This document shows positions 27,211-36,051 of a DNA stretch of 64,000 nucleotides, piece by piece. The notes below the pieces were generated by a model. The model saw nothing but the letters and a program-made list of their open reading frames with translations. It ran no database searches and was not told where the DNA came from. Positions within the stretch are counted from its first letter, which is position 1, and the number at the start of each line of letters is the position of its first letter. This stretch comes from an uncultured Eubacteriales bacterium (GTDB lineage Bacteria > Bacillota > Clostridia > Oscillospirales > Butyricicoccaceae). The stretch covers positions 1 to 64,000 of the forward strand of contig CAKRRK010000005.1 in NCBI GenBank assembly GCA_934395135.1. Direction: 5' to 3'. A program made the translations under genes and the position numbers.

Positions 27211-27376
27211 CAATCTTATAATTTTTTTATCAGCTTTCACGAGTATTGCACCAAAAATTCTGCATATCCTCAAAAAAGCGGCAAAAAATGCGATGTTCTG
27301 CATCAGGAATCTCACCCGCTTCCGATTTTTGGCAGGCCAGCCGGCGAAATGCCAGCATTCAATTCCGGCAAAGGAA

Positions 27377-27400
27377 ATGGCGGACATAACTGTCCGCCAT
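27377..27400 (-). terminator. hairpin after the Asp23-family gene
   Basis: 10-bp stem ATGGCGGACA/TGTCCGCCAT, 4-base loop, followed by a modest T-rich stretch on the minus strand. Confidence 0.6.
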
Positions 27401-27413
27401 AAAATTGCTGTCT

Positions 27414-27803
27414 TTATGCATCTTTTCCTTTGCTTTTTCCGGATACAATCCCGGATATGTGTATATCAATAAAAGAAGGATGAAGGCCTGTCATAGATTC
27501 GATGGCGGTATGCACCGCCTTTTGCACTTCCTTCGCAACCCCAATGATGCTGTATCCATAAATGGTTAAAATACAGATATCTACTTCCACCAGATCACCG
27601 TTGAACCGAATCTTAATGCCTTTGGCATTGTTTTTCTTTCCCAAAAATTCGGCAATGTCACTGCCCAATCCACCGGTGTAGATACCGCCCACGCCTTCTG
27701 TTTCCGTTGTGGAAATCGCGGCAATTGATGCAACCACATCTTCAGAAATTTTGACGGTTCCCTGCTCGTTGGCAGTTGACCAATAATCTTTATTCTCTGC
27801 CAT
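27414..27803 (-). CDS. Asp23/Gls24 family envelope stress protein
   Basis: 129 residues from the ATG after AAGGAGTG; the longer frame is not supported. Asp23 domain: GTVKISEDVVASIAAISTTE, then GVGGIYTGG and VEVDICILTIYGYSI, ending HPSFIDIHISGI. Family members sit at the membrane and are linked to envelope stress. Located between spoIIIAH and nusB, the usual clostridial place. Confidence 0.92.
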   Translation of the reverse strand: MAENKDYWSTANEQGTVKISEDVVASIAAISTTETEGVGGIYTGGLGSDIAEFLGKKNNAKGIKIRFNGDLVEVDICILTIYGYSIIGVAKEVQKAVHTAIESMTGLHPSFIDIHISGIVSGKSKGKDA

Positions 27804-27874
27804 AATGATCACACTCCTTATGGGAGGTATTATAACATACAATCCTTTAAAATAAAAGCAAATTCCCAAAAAGT

Positions 27875-28444
27875 TTAATCTGTCTCTACAATTTTTATAT
27901 TTTCCGCAGAAACCTGCACCTCTGACAGCACAATATCTTTGATTTTTGACGCGTCTTCCGCGTCAAATTCACCCTCTCCTTTGGAAACAATGACATTGAC
28001 ATCGCTGTCGCTGATAAAGGTTACGCATTCATGGTATCCCTTTGCTTTAATCAGGCTTTCGATTCTGGATTCTTTTACTGTATTATCCGCCAGTTTTGTG
28101 ATCTGTTCGTTGGCTGCTTTTTTCTCCTCGTCTGACACGCTGTCGCTTTCAGCTGTTTGTTTTAAGATGGTAATCGCTTCATCCCTGGCTTTCTGTCTGG
28201 ACAGCCTTGATTCTGCAAAATAGTCGTTTGCGGCTGTATCTGCCGCATCCGAAATGGCGGATACATCGGCGGCTTCTGAACCGTCTCCTGCGTTTGCGTA
28301 ACTGTCCAAAAATTCAGATTCTGCCTGATCAGCCACCACCATTTCATCCGGGGACTGCGTATAACTCCAATTCAAATACACCGCAACACACAGCATAAGC
28401 CCAATAACGCCGTAAATTGCACTTCTTTTTTTGACCGATGACAT
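27875..28444 (-). CDS. spoIIIAH: stage III sporulation protein AH
   Basis: Mother-cell half of the SpoIIQ-SpoIIIAH channel that zips mother cell to forespore. 189 residues: one transmembrane helix (about 10-28), an acidic Ala-rich linker, then a YscJ/FliF-like ring domain (KGYHECVTFISDSDVNVIVSKG). AGGAGG before the ATG. Last gene of spoIIIA. Confidence 0.93.
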   Translation of the reverse strand: MSSVKKRSAIYGVIGLMLCVAVYLNWSYTQSPDEMVVADQAESEFLDSYANAGDGSEAADVSAISDAADTAANDYFAESRLSRQKARDEAITILKQTAESDSVSDEEKKAANEQITKLADNTVKESRIESLIKAKGYHECVTFISDSDVNVIVSKGEGEFDAEDASKIKDIVLSEVQVSAENIKIVETD

Positions 28445-28455
28445 ATTGTTTCCTC

Positions 28456-28992
28456 CTATTTTTTCATTTTATTGATTGAAATATTATCAGAAGATATCCC
28501 GCACAGCGCTGTGACAGCCTCTGTTATTTTCAGGCATACCTTGCTGTTATCTGCCCCGTCGCAAATGACCACAGCTCCTTTAAACTCTGGATATACTGTT
28601 TTTAACAGCACTGGTTCCTGTCCGTAACTGCCGCTGGAAACAATTGTGGTGGAGCGTTCATAGTTTTCGGAGTCGGATGTGATATCTCCCCCGTTTTCCG
28701 AATACTGGCTGGCCTCTTTCACATCAGAAGCGAAAACCGATTCCTCCCCAGAAGCAAGGGATAGCATAATTTCCACACGGCCCGCTCCATCAATCAGTGT
28801 CAGTTTCTCTCCTAAATTTTTTTCAAATGCAGCCAAATCAAAGGACGCTTGCGATGTCACCTCCTTTTGGGCTGCTGTCTTCTCATTGCCTCCGCTCCCA
28901 GCGGCAAGAAACAAAATCCCTACCATTAGAACCAAAATGAAAAACTTATATTTTTTTACAATTGCAATTAAAACTTCTTTTGAAATCTTCAT
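28456..28992 (-). CDS. spoIIIAG: stage III sporulation protein AG
   Basis: 178 residues. One membrane helix near the N-terminus (FFILVLMVGILFLAAG) and a ring-building extracellular domain that forms the large ring of the feeding tube between mother cell and forespore. Start overlaps the spoIIIAF stop as ATGA. Confidence 0.92.
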   Translation of the reverse strand: MKISKEVLIAIVKKYKFFILVLMVGILFLAAGSGGNEKTAAQKEVTSQASFDLAAFEKNLGEKLTLIDGAGRVEIMLSLASGEESVFASDVKEASQYSENGGDITSDSENYERSTTIVSSGSYGQEPVLLKTVYPEFKGAVVICDGADNSKVCLKITEAVTALCGISSDNISINKMKK

Positions 28993-29480
28993 ACGCTTTT
29001 CCCGACAAACTCCAGTTTGTTGCTTTCTATTCCGCAGTTTTCTATAATTATTTCCGACAAAGCTTCAAGCTTGTTTCCATCTGTCTTCTCTTCATCATAT
29101 TCAATATGTACTTTGTCTATTACAAGATTATTGCCGTCGTCATAAGAAACTTCTGTCCGCACACTGCAGGAAATTCCTTCCATTTCTGCAAGTTCTTTGA
29201 TATATTCCGATAGTTTTCCGCCAATCACACTGAATCCAAGCCGATCATTTTTTCGAACCACTTCCTCTGTATGCACCATTTTCTGCTCCTGTAATACCGG
29301 AATGTTAAAAAAGTCGTTTTTATACTGTATAACCGGCACCAACACGGATATTATCAGCAGCATTCCAAGGGCAAGCCGCACTATTTCTTTCATCGCAGTT
29401 TCTTTCAAAAACGCCATGACCACGCCGGAAAATATAGCTGCGACTGTTACGGATACTACAATTTTCCCAAAAAGCTCCAC
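28989..29480 (-). CDS. spoIIIAF: stage III sporulation protein AF
   Basis: 163 residues, GTG start that overlaps the spoIIIAE TAG by one base. Two membrane helices at the start (about 9-28 and 35-50), then a soluble ring-forming domain. Part of the mother-cell transenvelope complex. Confidence 0.9.
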   Translation of the reverse strand: MELFGKIVVSVTVAAIFSGVVMAFLKETAMKEIVRLALGMLLIISVLVPVIQYKNDFFNIPVLQEQKMVHTEEVVRKNDRLGFSVIGGKLSEYIKELAEMEGISCSVRTEVSYDDGNNLVIDKVHIEYDEEKTDGNKLEALSEIIIENCGIESNKLEFVGKSV

Positions 29481-30619
29481 TATCCTCTTCCTCCAACTAC
29501 AATTGAAAAAATCAACTCAAAAAAAACTACTATGCTGCATGCGCCAAGCATGCCAAGCACCATTCCAAGGCTATCTCCAATCCCCGATATGAATTTCGAC
29601 AGATGGTTGTCACATACCGGCGATATGACGGCAGTTCCCCCCTTGAATACCAAATAATTGATGCCGATATGAATAAATGGTATTACGCATATGGCGATGA
29701 CACAGATTAAACCAAATACGCCTGTGGCATTTTTCAGGATAACCGCACCGGAAAGCAAGGATTCCGTTGCATCCGAAATAATCCCGCCCACTACCGGTAC
29801 CGCACCGGATAAAGCAAACTTTGCAGTCTTTGTCACAGCGCTGTCCACGCTGCCGCCAATGATCCCGCTGACCGTCAAATAACTGATAAAGACCGTCATG
29901 ATCAGCTTCAGGGCACCGGTAATAATCCATTTGATAAAGCCGGCAAGCTTCAGCAGCATATCATTTCCAAGCGCGCAATTTGCAGTAATAATTGCAAGAT
30001 AAGCGCAAACCATAGGAATGAACACAGAATTTATGGCAGTTACCAGGAAATCAAAACAAATCATTGTCACGCTGGATACAACAACACTGGTTGTTGGCGC
30101 TCCGGAAACTGCAATGGCAGAGGCCATGACCGGAAGCATTCCCTTGGAAAAAATATTCAGATCCTGGATGGCGGTAATCGCCATAGAAAGCAGGCTTTTA
30201 AAATCTCCGAACGTCATTGACAAGATGGCAAGGATGCCGGCAATGCGGATGATATTTTCCATATAGCCGCTTTGCATAGCGTCCGCATATCCCCTGGCAA
30301 ACCCGCAAATCACCACTACAATGAATATTTTCATTAGAACCTGAATGACAGAGAAAAAAACTGTTTTCCCTTCTGAACCGGTCTTCTGCAAAATACTCAG
30401 TACTTCTTCTCCTAAGTCTAAATCGACAGACGGCTCGTCCCAATTTAACAGCTGCCGGCTCTCTGCCGGAACCGACTGGATAATATGGTCGGTTCCCACA
30501 ATCTCCTCCTGCTGTGCGTAAATATCTTTGTCATACCCGTAGCAGGTGCCAGAACAAAACCATACCGCCGCGAGAAGGATACCTATTACCGCTACACTTC
30601 TTTTTATAAAACATTTCAT
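29480..30619 (-). CDS. spoIIIAE: stage III sporulation protein AE
   Basis: 379 residues from the ATG overlapping the spoIIIAD stop (ATGA); an earlier in-frame start would run into spoIIIAD. Signal-like first helix, a cytosolic or exposed stretch, then six or more membrane helices with many small residues. Multi-pass core of the SpoIIIA channel. Confidence 0.93.
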   Translation of the reverse strand: MKCFIKRSVAVIGILLAAVWFCSGTCYGYDKDIYAQQEEIVGTDHIIQSVPAESRQLLNWDEPSVDLDLGEEVLSILQKTGSEGKTVFFSVIQVLMKIFIVVVICGFARGYADAMQSGYMENIIRIAGILAILSMTFGDFKSLLSMAITAIQDLNIFSKGMLPVMASAIAVSGAPTTSVVVSSVTMICFDFLVTAINSVFIPMVCAYLAIITANCALGNDMLLKLAGFIKWIITGALKLIMTVFISYLTVSGIIGGSVDSAVTKTAKFALSGAVPVVGGIISDATESLLSGAVILKNATGVFGLICVIAICVIPFIHIGINYLVFKGGTAVISPVCDNHLSKFISGIGDSLGMVLGMLGACSIVVFFELIFSIVVGGRG

Positions 30620-31002
30620 TCGATCAACTGTCCTATCAATTCTATGATTTTGGTAAACAACGGCATACATACAATCATTGCACAGCTTATCCCAGCAAGT
30701 TCTATTTTTGCCGCAATGGCCGATTCCTCCGCATCCTTGCAGACTGCCGACGTAATGCGTACCAACACCGCAATGGCTGCCGCCTTTAATACCGGCAGGT
30801 AGATCTCCGAATCAATTTGTGCAAAACGCAAAATCGGCTGAAAGCTGTCCAGGACATCTTGGATATAGCGAAACGATACCAACAAAAGTATGCTGCCTGC
30901 GCATAAAGACAGCAAAATTGCTATCCTGCTGCCGAATCCTTTCAGTACATAGGACAACACCGCAGCGGTCACTCCAAAAAGGACAATCGTTAAAATGTTC
31001 AT
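30616..31002 (-). CDS. spoIIIAD: stage III sporulation protein AD
   Basis: 128 residues from ATG 31000-31002; four hydrophobic helices. FliQ-like small membrane subunit of the SpoIIIA complex. Follows spoIIIAC by 4 bases. Confidence 0.9.
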   Translation of the reverse strand: MNILTIVLFGVTAAVLSYVLKGFGSRIAILLSLCAGSILLLVSFRYIQDVLDSFQPILRFAQIDSEIYLPVLKAAAIAVLVRITSAVCKDAEESAIAAKIELAGISCAMIVCMPLFTKIIELIGQLIE

Positions 31003-31006
31003 GCCA

Positions 31007-31201
31007 TCAGAACCCAAACACCGATTTGATCAATGCGAACAATTCATTTATTTTTTGCACTACCATCATCAGCACAACAATCAGCCCTGCAAGGGTCGTC
31101 ATCATTGCCTGTTCTTCTCTTCCGGATCGCACCAGCAACTGATTTAAAACCGCAACAATAATCCCGATGGCGGCAATTTTAAAAATCAAATCAATTTCCA
31201 T
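31007..31201 (-). CDS. spoIIIAC: stage III sporulation protein AC
   Basis: 64 residues, two membrane helices with the conserved LIFKIAAIGIIVAVLNQLL start and GREEQAMM loop. FliQ-like subunit of the channel. Confidence 0.92.
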   Translation of the reverse strand: MEIDLIFKIAAIGIIVAVLNQLLVRSGREEQAMMTTLAGLIVVLMMVVQKINELFALIKSVFGF

Positions 31202-31211
31202 ACCACGCCAC

Positions 31212-31724
31212 CTAAATCAGTACCAGGACCAAAAGCAATCCTGCGGCAAAGGAACATGTTTTGTAAATGCGCCCCTTTGTTTTTGCGGTTTGTTTTAGTT
31301 CCTCCGCACGCTGCACCAGACTGTCTGCTGCACAATGAAGGGAATGCACCTGCTGAATTTTATCATAACGACCTAAAAAATCCCCCACATCCAAAAGCAC
31401 TCTTGCATCCTCTGGATAAAAATACTTTTCAATATGCTCTGCCACCGTTTTCTTCCATAAGAAAATCAGAGAAGCTTCCGGATCGGTCTGCATTTTCTGT
31501 CGGAGGGAGGAAAAAAACAAACCGGTAAATCCATTCATTTCTGATAATTCTTCGATAATCTGTGTAATCGGTGTAAGTTTGTACTCAATTTCATTCGCGA
31601 TGTGCCGAACCGCGGAAATCATGCAGGTCGTAGCGTCCGCTTTCTTTTGCAGGCGCTGTGTCAGTGTCATTCCAAATGCAATGCCGCAAAAGATAATTAG
31701 TACCGCTCCCAATAATTTATACAT
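31212..31724 (-). CDS. spoIIIAB: stage III sporulation protein AB
   Basis: 170 residues; helix at each end and a helical cytosolic middle, like GspF-type proteins. Start overlaps spoIIIAA by 8 bases. Confidence 0.9.
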   Translation of the reverse strand: MYKLLGAVLIIFCGIAFGMTLTQRLQKKADATTCMISAVRHIANEIEYKLTPITQIIEELSEMNGFTGLFFSSLRQKMQTDPEASLIFLWKKTVAEHIEKYFYPEDARVLLDVGDFLGRYDKIQQVHSLHCAADSLVQRAEELKQTAKTKGRIYKTCSFAAGLLLVLVLI

Positions 31725-32619
31725 CTGTTTTCCCTCCCATATTTTTTACAACATATGTTCGATTTCCATAGGACGCTTGAATTTCTACCGTTTTTTCAAA
31801 AAAACCGGTGTGAAGCAATCCCTGCAAATAGGGCCGCCGACACAAATCCTCCATGCTGTCGCCATGAATGGAAGCTATGATCGTAACCCCGCTGTAAAGG
31901 CAGGCTCCTATCGCCGCGATATCCTTTTCAGATGTCAATTCGTCCATAATAAGCAACTGCGGCGACATCGTTTTAATCTGCATAATTGCCGCCACATGTT
32001 TTGGGCAGTTGTCCATGACATCCAAACTGTTTCCAAAGGTAAACTGCGGTTCTCCCAAATAACAGCCACAAATTTCACACCGCTCGTCAGCGACAGCAGT
32101 TTTTATGCCCTGCATCGACGCAAGCCGGGCAATATCCCGCAGCAGCGTGGTCTTCCCCATTCCGGACCTGGAAATAATCAACGTGTTATATCCCAGAATC
32201 TCTCCCATAATCGGCTCTGCCACATTCAAATGTTCTTTTGCCACGCGAATATTCAGAGAGGAAATATGCTGAAACGATAAAATTTCTTCTCCGCTGCAGG
32301 CGGTTGTCCCGCAAATGCCGATACGATGTCCTCCCTTTACTGTAATGAATCCCTGTCGTATGCTATCCTGAAACGAATAAATCGAATATTCTACCGCCCG
32401 CATCACTATTTCCGCCAGAACATCTCGTGTCACGAAAGTATCCGGAATTTCCTGCTCTGCGCCAGATATCAAGAGGGATATGTTTTTCCCTATCCGGAGC
32501 CGTATTTCTTCTATCCCATCAAACTGTTTGGCTCCCCTGATTTTTTTCTGCCACTGGAGCGGAAGGCAGGCTATCGCAGTTTGTACTTCTTTTCTTTTTA
32601 TTTGTTCCATCTCGTTCAC
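31717..32619 (-). CDS. spoIIIAA: stage III sporulation protein AA, ATPase
   Basis: 300 residues. Secretion-type ATPase thought to power the SpoIIIA channel. Walker A ISRSGMGKTTLLRDIARL near residue 150, HRIGICGTTAC before it, and MDELTSEKDIAAI as Walker B region. First gene of spoIIIAA-AH; a sigma-E promoter would be expected but I could not pick one with confidence in the 70 bases upstream. Confidence 0.95.
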   Translation of the reverse strand: MNEMEQIKRKEVQTAIACLPLQWQKKIRGAKQFDGIEEIRLRIGKNISLLISGAEQEIPDTFVTRDVLAEIVMRAVEYSIYSFQDSIRQGFITVKGGHRIGICGTTACSGEEILSFQHISSLNIRVAKEHLNVAEPIMGEILGYNTLIISRSGMGKTTLLRDIARLASMQGIKTAVADERCEICGCYLGEPQFTFGNSLDVMDNCPKHVAAIMQIKTMSPQLLIMDELTSEKDIAAIGACLYSGVTIIASIHGDSMEDLCRRPYLQGLLHTGFFEKTVEIQASYGNRTYVVKNMGGKTDV

Positions 32620-32806
32620 CTGCTATATCCTATGTCTGCCCCCTCTGCCTTAGACCAAAAGTTTGTCCTGGCGTTTTGAATCTAAAGCAAAAAAAGCAGC
32701 CGCCATAGGCTTATAGCGTCTGGTTTCTATTTTTCCATGGTCACTTTATATACTCCTTATCAACGGTAAAAGATCGAACGATGTCAGAAAGCACCGGAAT
32801 GCTTGA
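32620..32806. other. gap between spoIIIAA and tRNA-Leu
   Basis: Divergent intergenic region of about 190 bases up to the tRNA promoter. It should carry the spoIIIA promoter on the minus strand, but no clear sigma-E box was found by eye. A poly-A stretch followed by GCAGCCGCC (about 32689-32705) is unexplained. Confidence 0.4.
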
Positions 32807-32835
32807 TTGACAAACGAATGCCCAAATGATAGAAT
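32807..32835 (+). promoter_or_regulatory. promoter of tRNA-Leu
   Basis: Perfect -35 TTGACA (32807-32812), 17-base spacer, -10 TAGAAT (32830-32835), about 50 bases before the tRNA. Confidence 0.82.
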
Positions 32836-32891
32836 ACAATTTGTTATGTGTCGTCACAAATCCAGCGGCGATACACAGATCAGTAAAAGAT

Positions 32892-32976
32892 GCGCCTGTG
32901 ATGGAATTGGTAGACATGCGAGATTTAGGTTCTCGTGCAGCGATGCGTGTGGGTTCGAGTCCCTTCAGGCGCACCA
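32892..32976 (+). tRNA. tRNA-Leu (anticodon TAG)
   Basis: 85 nt with encoded CCA, long variable arm as in Leu tRNAs. Acceptor GCGCCTG/CAGGCGC, anticodon stem CGAGA/TCTCG with loop TTTAGGT, T arm GTGGGTTCGAGTCCC. Confidence 0.96.
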
Positions 32977-32984
32977 AACCAATA

Positions 32985-33024
32985 TAATCCGAACCCGTTT
33001 CCGATTGGCGATGGGTTCGGATTA
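32985..33024 (+). terminator. terminator-like hairpin after tRNA-Leu
   Basis: 12-bp stem TAATCCGAACCC/GGGTTCGGATTA (32985-32996, 33013-33024) with only a moderate T run after it. Confidence 0.7.
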
Positions 33025-33074
33025 TTGCTTTTCTTTGGCGGATACGAAACTGCCCATTTCCAAAAACGGAGTAG

Positions 33075-33368
33075 AACGCAAACTCACTTTTAAACCAAAA
33101 GGCGCACGAAAAAAGAAACTGTATAATTAAGAAAAAGGATATTAAGAAAGATATTGATGATGGAACAGCACCCACGCAAACCGTCACAAAAGAGATGGTT
33201 CAGGAAATTAGGGAACAGTTTGCAAGTGAGATAGGGCGAAAACCCACAAAGGATGAAATAGTCGCTGCGGTGACGGCAGCGGTATCTCAACGGACGGGTA
33301 TAGGTAAAAAACAGTCAAAAATTGTGGAAACGCTGATGAAGCTGTTTATGCGGGGAATGGATGGGTAA
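33075..33368 (+). pseudogene. truncated ORF fragment before the homing endonuclease
   Basis: An open frame of 97 codons follows a TAG at 33072-33074 and has no good start until an internal ATG. It encodes a lysine-rich, helical, DNA-binding-looking C-terminus (GRKPTKDEIVAAVTAAVSQR near its middle). Its TAA (33366-33368) overlaps the start of the endonuclease gene. Read as the left-over 3' end of a gene whose 5' part is missing, brought in or cut by the same event. It could still be a short real gene with a rare start. Confidence 0.45.
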
Positions 33369-35073
33369 AATGAGAATGTCAAAAGAACAGGCAGAAGAAC
33401 TACGAAATGCTACACACAGATCAGATGATGCAATATATCATGAAACCCAGATTGAAGAATTCATCAAAAGTTGCGAAATGAGCGCTTATGGTATCAATAT
33501 TCTCATTAATTGCTGCTATAATTTCCATGGTTATTACCCTTTTGCATTAAATAATGAATTGAATGGAGGGATAATGTTGTCACATAATAATAACGAAAGT
33601 TGTTTTATAGATCATAACGATATCCCCAAGACAATCAACGGAAGAAATGACTGGCGTGCTTGTGTTGGAAAGAGTATTCATTTTCAATATGGAGATATCA
33701 CGGGACAATTAAAAATCATCGACTACAACCCCAAGAAAACTTTATTGCTTGTAGCGTACAAGGGAGCAGTATCGAAGATTTATGTTGCACAGCTCATAAA
33801 AGGACAGCTGGGCAATATTATTGGTGCAATCAATCATAACCATGCATATCGTCCTGGAGATATAGTCCACACAAAGTCCGGCAATATAAAGATAATCGAA
33901 CAACTCATCGAGACTGACAATAAAGGATGGAGACAAAAGGCATATCGCTATCAATGTCTCCAATGTGGACATATTGGTAAAAAACTTGAAGGTAGTATAA
34001 GAAAGCACACGGGCTGTGAAGCCTGCACAGGGATAGTTGTTACGGATAAAAACTGTATTGCCCATACTTCGCCAGAAATCGTGCAATATTTGGTCAATCC
34101 TAAGGATGGTTTTTTGTATTCTCGTGGCAGCGTTAAAAAAGTAAGAGTACGCTGTCCCGACTGTAATAATGAATTTATGGTTTCCGTTTCTAAACTGGTT
34201 AGCAGAGGGTTGAAATGTCAATTTTGTGGAGACGGAGTATCTGTTCCAGAAAAATACGCAGCAGAACTTCTATCGCAAATTGAGAATCAAACAGGCAAGC
34301 ATTTTTCAAGGCAAGTTAAGTTTGATTGGTCTGCTCCGTTAATCTACGATTTTGTTTGTGCTGAAGACAAACTGATTATAGAAACGCATGGTATTCAACA
34401 TTATAACGGCGGATTTCATACTTATGGTGCGCGCTCATTACAGGAGGAACAGGCTAATGATATAGAAAAGGCGTATTTAGCGACAAGCCACGGATATCAT
34501 GTTCTTGTTGTTGATTGTCGCTATTCTGAATATGATTTTTTAATGCAAGCATTCAAAACTTCCGCTCTGCTTCAAGAACTGTATCCACAAGTGAGTATAG
34601 ATTATGATAAATGCTTTGCTCGTTCACAGAAGACATTGGTTAGAGATGTTGCTGATTTATATAACGAAGGAATAACAAGAAATGAGATTGCAAAGAAGCT
34701 GGACATAGGGGCAACAACGACTTCTCGTTATTTGAGACGCGCAACGGATCTCGGGTGGTGCAGCTATGATCCTCATAAAGAGATGAGGAAAAGTGCTATT
34801 CAAAACTCGCCCAACCGAAAAGTTAAAGTGCGTTGTAATGAGACAGGAGAGGTATTTGAAACGATTACAGAAGCCGCGAAGTGGTGTGGCATATCGGTTT
34901 CTTCTATCTCTGTATTTTTGAAGCAAAAAAGAAGAAGATCGAGTGCAGGTAAACATCCTAAAACCGGGCAAAAACTTACATGGAGTATAGTCAAACAATA
35001 TGACCGCGAATACAAGCAAGAAAAAGCTGACATAGGAATCTTTAGCGAAGTGGATAGTGCAGTTGAGGATTAG
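33361..35073 (+). CDS. homing-endonuclease-like protein with zinc ribbons and NUMOD-type DNA-binding repeats
   Basis: 570 residues, AT-richer than its neighbours. Two CxxC...CxxC zinc-ribbon blocks (CLQCG..CEAC near 200 and CPDCN..CQFCG near 270), a Vsr/EDxHD-like nuclease core (YDFVCAEDKLIIETHGIQHY near residue 330), a helix-turn-helix (ITRNEIAKKLDIGATTTSRY near 440) and a C-terminal NUMOD1/IENR1-like repeat (GEVFETITEAAKWCGIS). This layout is that of free-standing phage or intron homing endonucleases. It is alone in the locus, 390 bases after tRNA-Leu. No partner intron was found. Start: ATG 33361 or ATG 33370, neither with a strong ribosome site. Confidence 0.75.
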   Translation: MGKMRMSKEQAEELRNATHRSDDAIYHETQIEEFIKSCEMSAYGINILINCCYNFHGYYPFALNNELNGGIMLSHNNNESCFIDHNDIPKTINGRNDWRACVGKSIHFQYGDITGQLKIIDYNPKKTLLLVAYKGAVSKIYVAQLIKGQLGNIIGAINHNHAYRPGDIVHTKSGNIKIIEQLIETDNKGWRQKAYRYQCLQCGHIGKKLEGSIRKHTGCEACTGIVVTDKNCIAHTSPEIVQYLVNPKDGFLYSRGSVKKVRVRCPDCNNEFMVSVSKLVSRGLKCQFCGDGVSVPEKYAAELLSQIENQTGKHFSRQVKFDWSAPLIYDFVCAEDKLIIETHGIQHYNGGFHTYGARSLQEEQANDIEKAYLATSHGYHVLVVDCRYSEYDFLMQAFKTSALLQELYPQVSIDYDKCFARSQKTLVRDVADLYNEGITRNEIAKKLDIGATTTSRYLRRATDLGWCSYDPHKEMRKSAIQNSPNRKVKVRCNETGEVFETITEAAKWCGISVSSISVFLKQKRRRSSAGKHPKTGQKLTWSIVKQYDREYKQEKADIGIFSEVDSAVED

Positions 35074-35143
35074 CATACTGAAAAACTATCCCGACTGTCT
35101 TTCCTCTCTGTTGATAATCCCATAGACAAACCCGCAATGCACA

Positions 35144-35188
35144 AAAAAACACAACAAAAGCCATATCGCCGGCTTTGTTGTGTTTTTT
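35144..35188. terminator. bidirectional terminator between endonuclease and exonuclease genes
   Basis: Stem AAAACACAACAAA(A)GCC with GGCTTTGTTGTGTTTT (35144-35162, 35171-35188) flanked by A/T runs that give U tracts on both strands. Confidence 0.9.
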
Positions 35189-35192
35189 ATTC

Positions 35193-35795
35193 TTATACAC
35201 ATTTTTTAACATTTTTGCAGTTGATAATGCCGCCATTGCGAACCTTGCCGATGCTCAAACCAACACACTGCGCGAGACTCCTGCCGTCCCGACATCGCAT
35301 CTTTTGCAGGGAATTTTTAAAGATCTCCGCCGCGGCAATGGCATCGCTTTGCGGATTATGGTGATTCAGCGGAATCCCCAAACAATCCGACACGGTTTTC
35401 AGCTTGTGATTTTCCATTTCTGGCCATACCTTTTGCGACACCCGTACTGTACATATATAATCCATATCCGGCACCACAATGTGGTAATATTCCAGAAGCT
35501 TTACCAGCACCTGCATATCAAAATCAGCATTGTGGCAAATTACCAGACTGCCGTAAAATGCTCCTTTGATTTTTTCCCATACTCTATCAAAGGTCTCCGC
35601 CTTTTCCACCATTCTTTTTGTAATATGATGTATTTTCATATTATACCAGCAAAATTTTCCAAATTCTTTCGGCGGTTTTATATAAAAATGTTCTGTCCAA
35701 AGCAATTGACCTTCTTCATATACGGCAATCCCAATGGCACAGGCGCTTTCATAACTGGAGTTTGCCGTTTCAAAATCAATTCCAAGGTATCTCAT
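35193..35795 (-). CDS. DnaQ-like DEDDh 3'-5' exonuclease
   Basis: 200 residues from the ATG with GAGAGGCG upstream. Exo I IDFETAN at residues 5-11, Exo II CHNADFDMQVL near 93, Exo III HNPQSDAIAAAEIF near 155. Similar to stand-alone proofreading-type exonucleases; no BRCT or helicase domain. Target unknown; inferred role in DNA repair or RNA/DNA trimming. Confidence 0.9.
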   Translation of the reverse strand: MRYLGIDFETANSSYESACAIGIAVYEEGQLLWTEHFYIKPPKEFGKFCWYNMKIHHITKRMVEKAETFDRVWEKIKGAFYGSLVICHNADFDMQVLVKLLEYYHIVVPDMDYICTVRVSQKVWPEMENHKLKTVSDCLGIPLNHHNPQSDAIAAAEIFKNSLQKMRCRDGRSLAQCVGLSIGKVRNGGIINCKNVKKCV

Positions 35796-35828
35796 ACAGA
35801 CACGCCTCTCTTTACCGTTACTTTTTTT

Positions 35829-35857
35829 ATTGTAGCGCAATCTTTTTCATTTTTCAA
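35829..35857 (-). promoter_or_regulatory. promoter of the exonuclease gene
   Basis: Minus strand -35 TTGAAA (35852-35857), 17-base spacer, -10 TACAAT (35829-35834). Confidence 0.65.
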
Positions 35858-35868
35858 ACCAATTTCTA

Positions 35869-35897
35869 TTTTCAATCCCTGAAATTTATTGTATAAT
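35869..35897 (+). promoter_or_regulatory. candidate promoter of the lrp-aminotransferase pair
   Basis: -10 TATAAT (35892-35897) with weak -35 TTTTCA (35869-35874) at 17 bases. It predicts a 5' leader of about 150 nt that holds a CCCTC/GAGGG stem (36004-36022). Confidence 0.5.
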
Positions 35898-36051
35898 AAA
35901 AAACAATTATAAACTGCTGCTGTATTTTTGGTGTATGGTACTCATACAGCAACGTTCACGCTTTGTTTTTGTGATTACTTCCAACTTTCATTTTTTTGAA
36001 ATCCCTCCTCTTGTCTGAGGGTAGAATACATTTTTACAGGAGGTCATTTTT

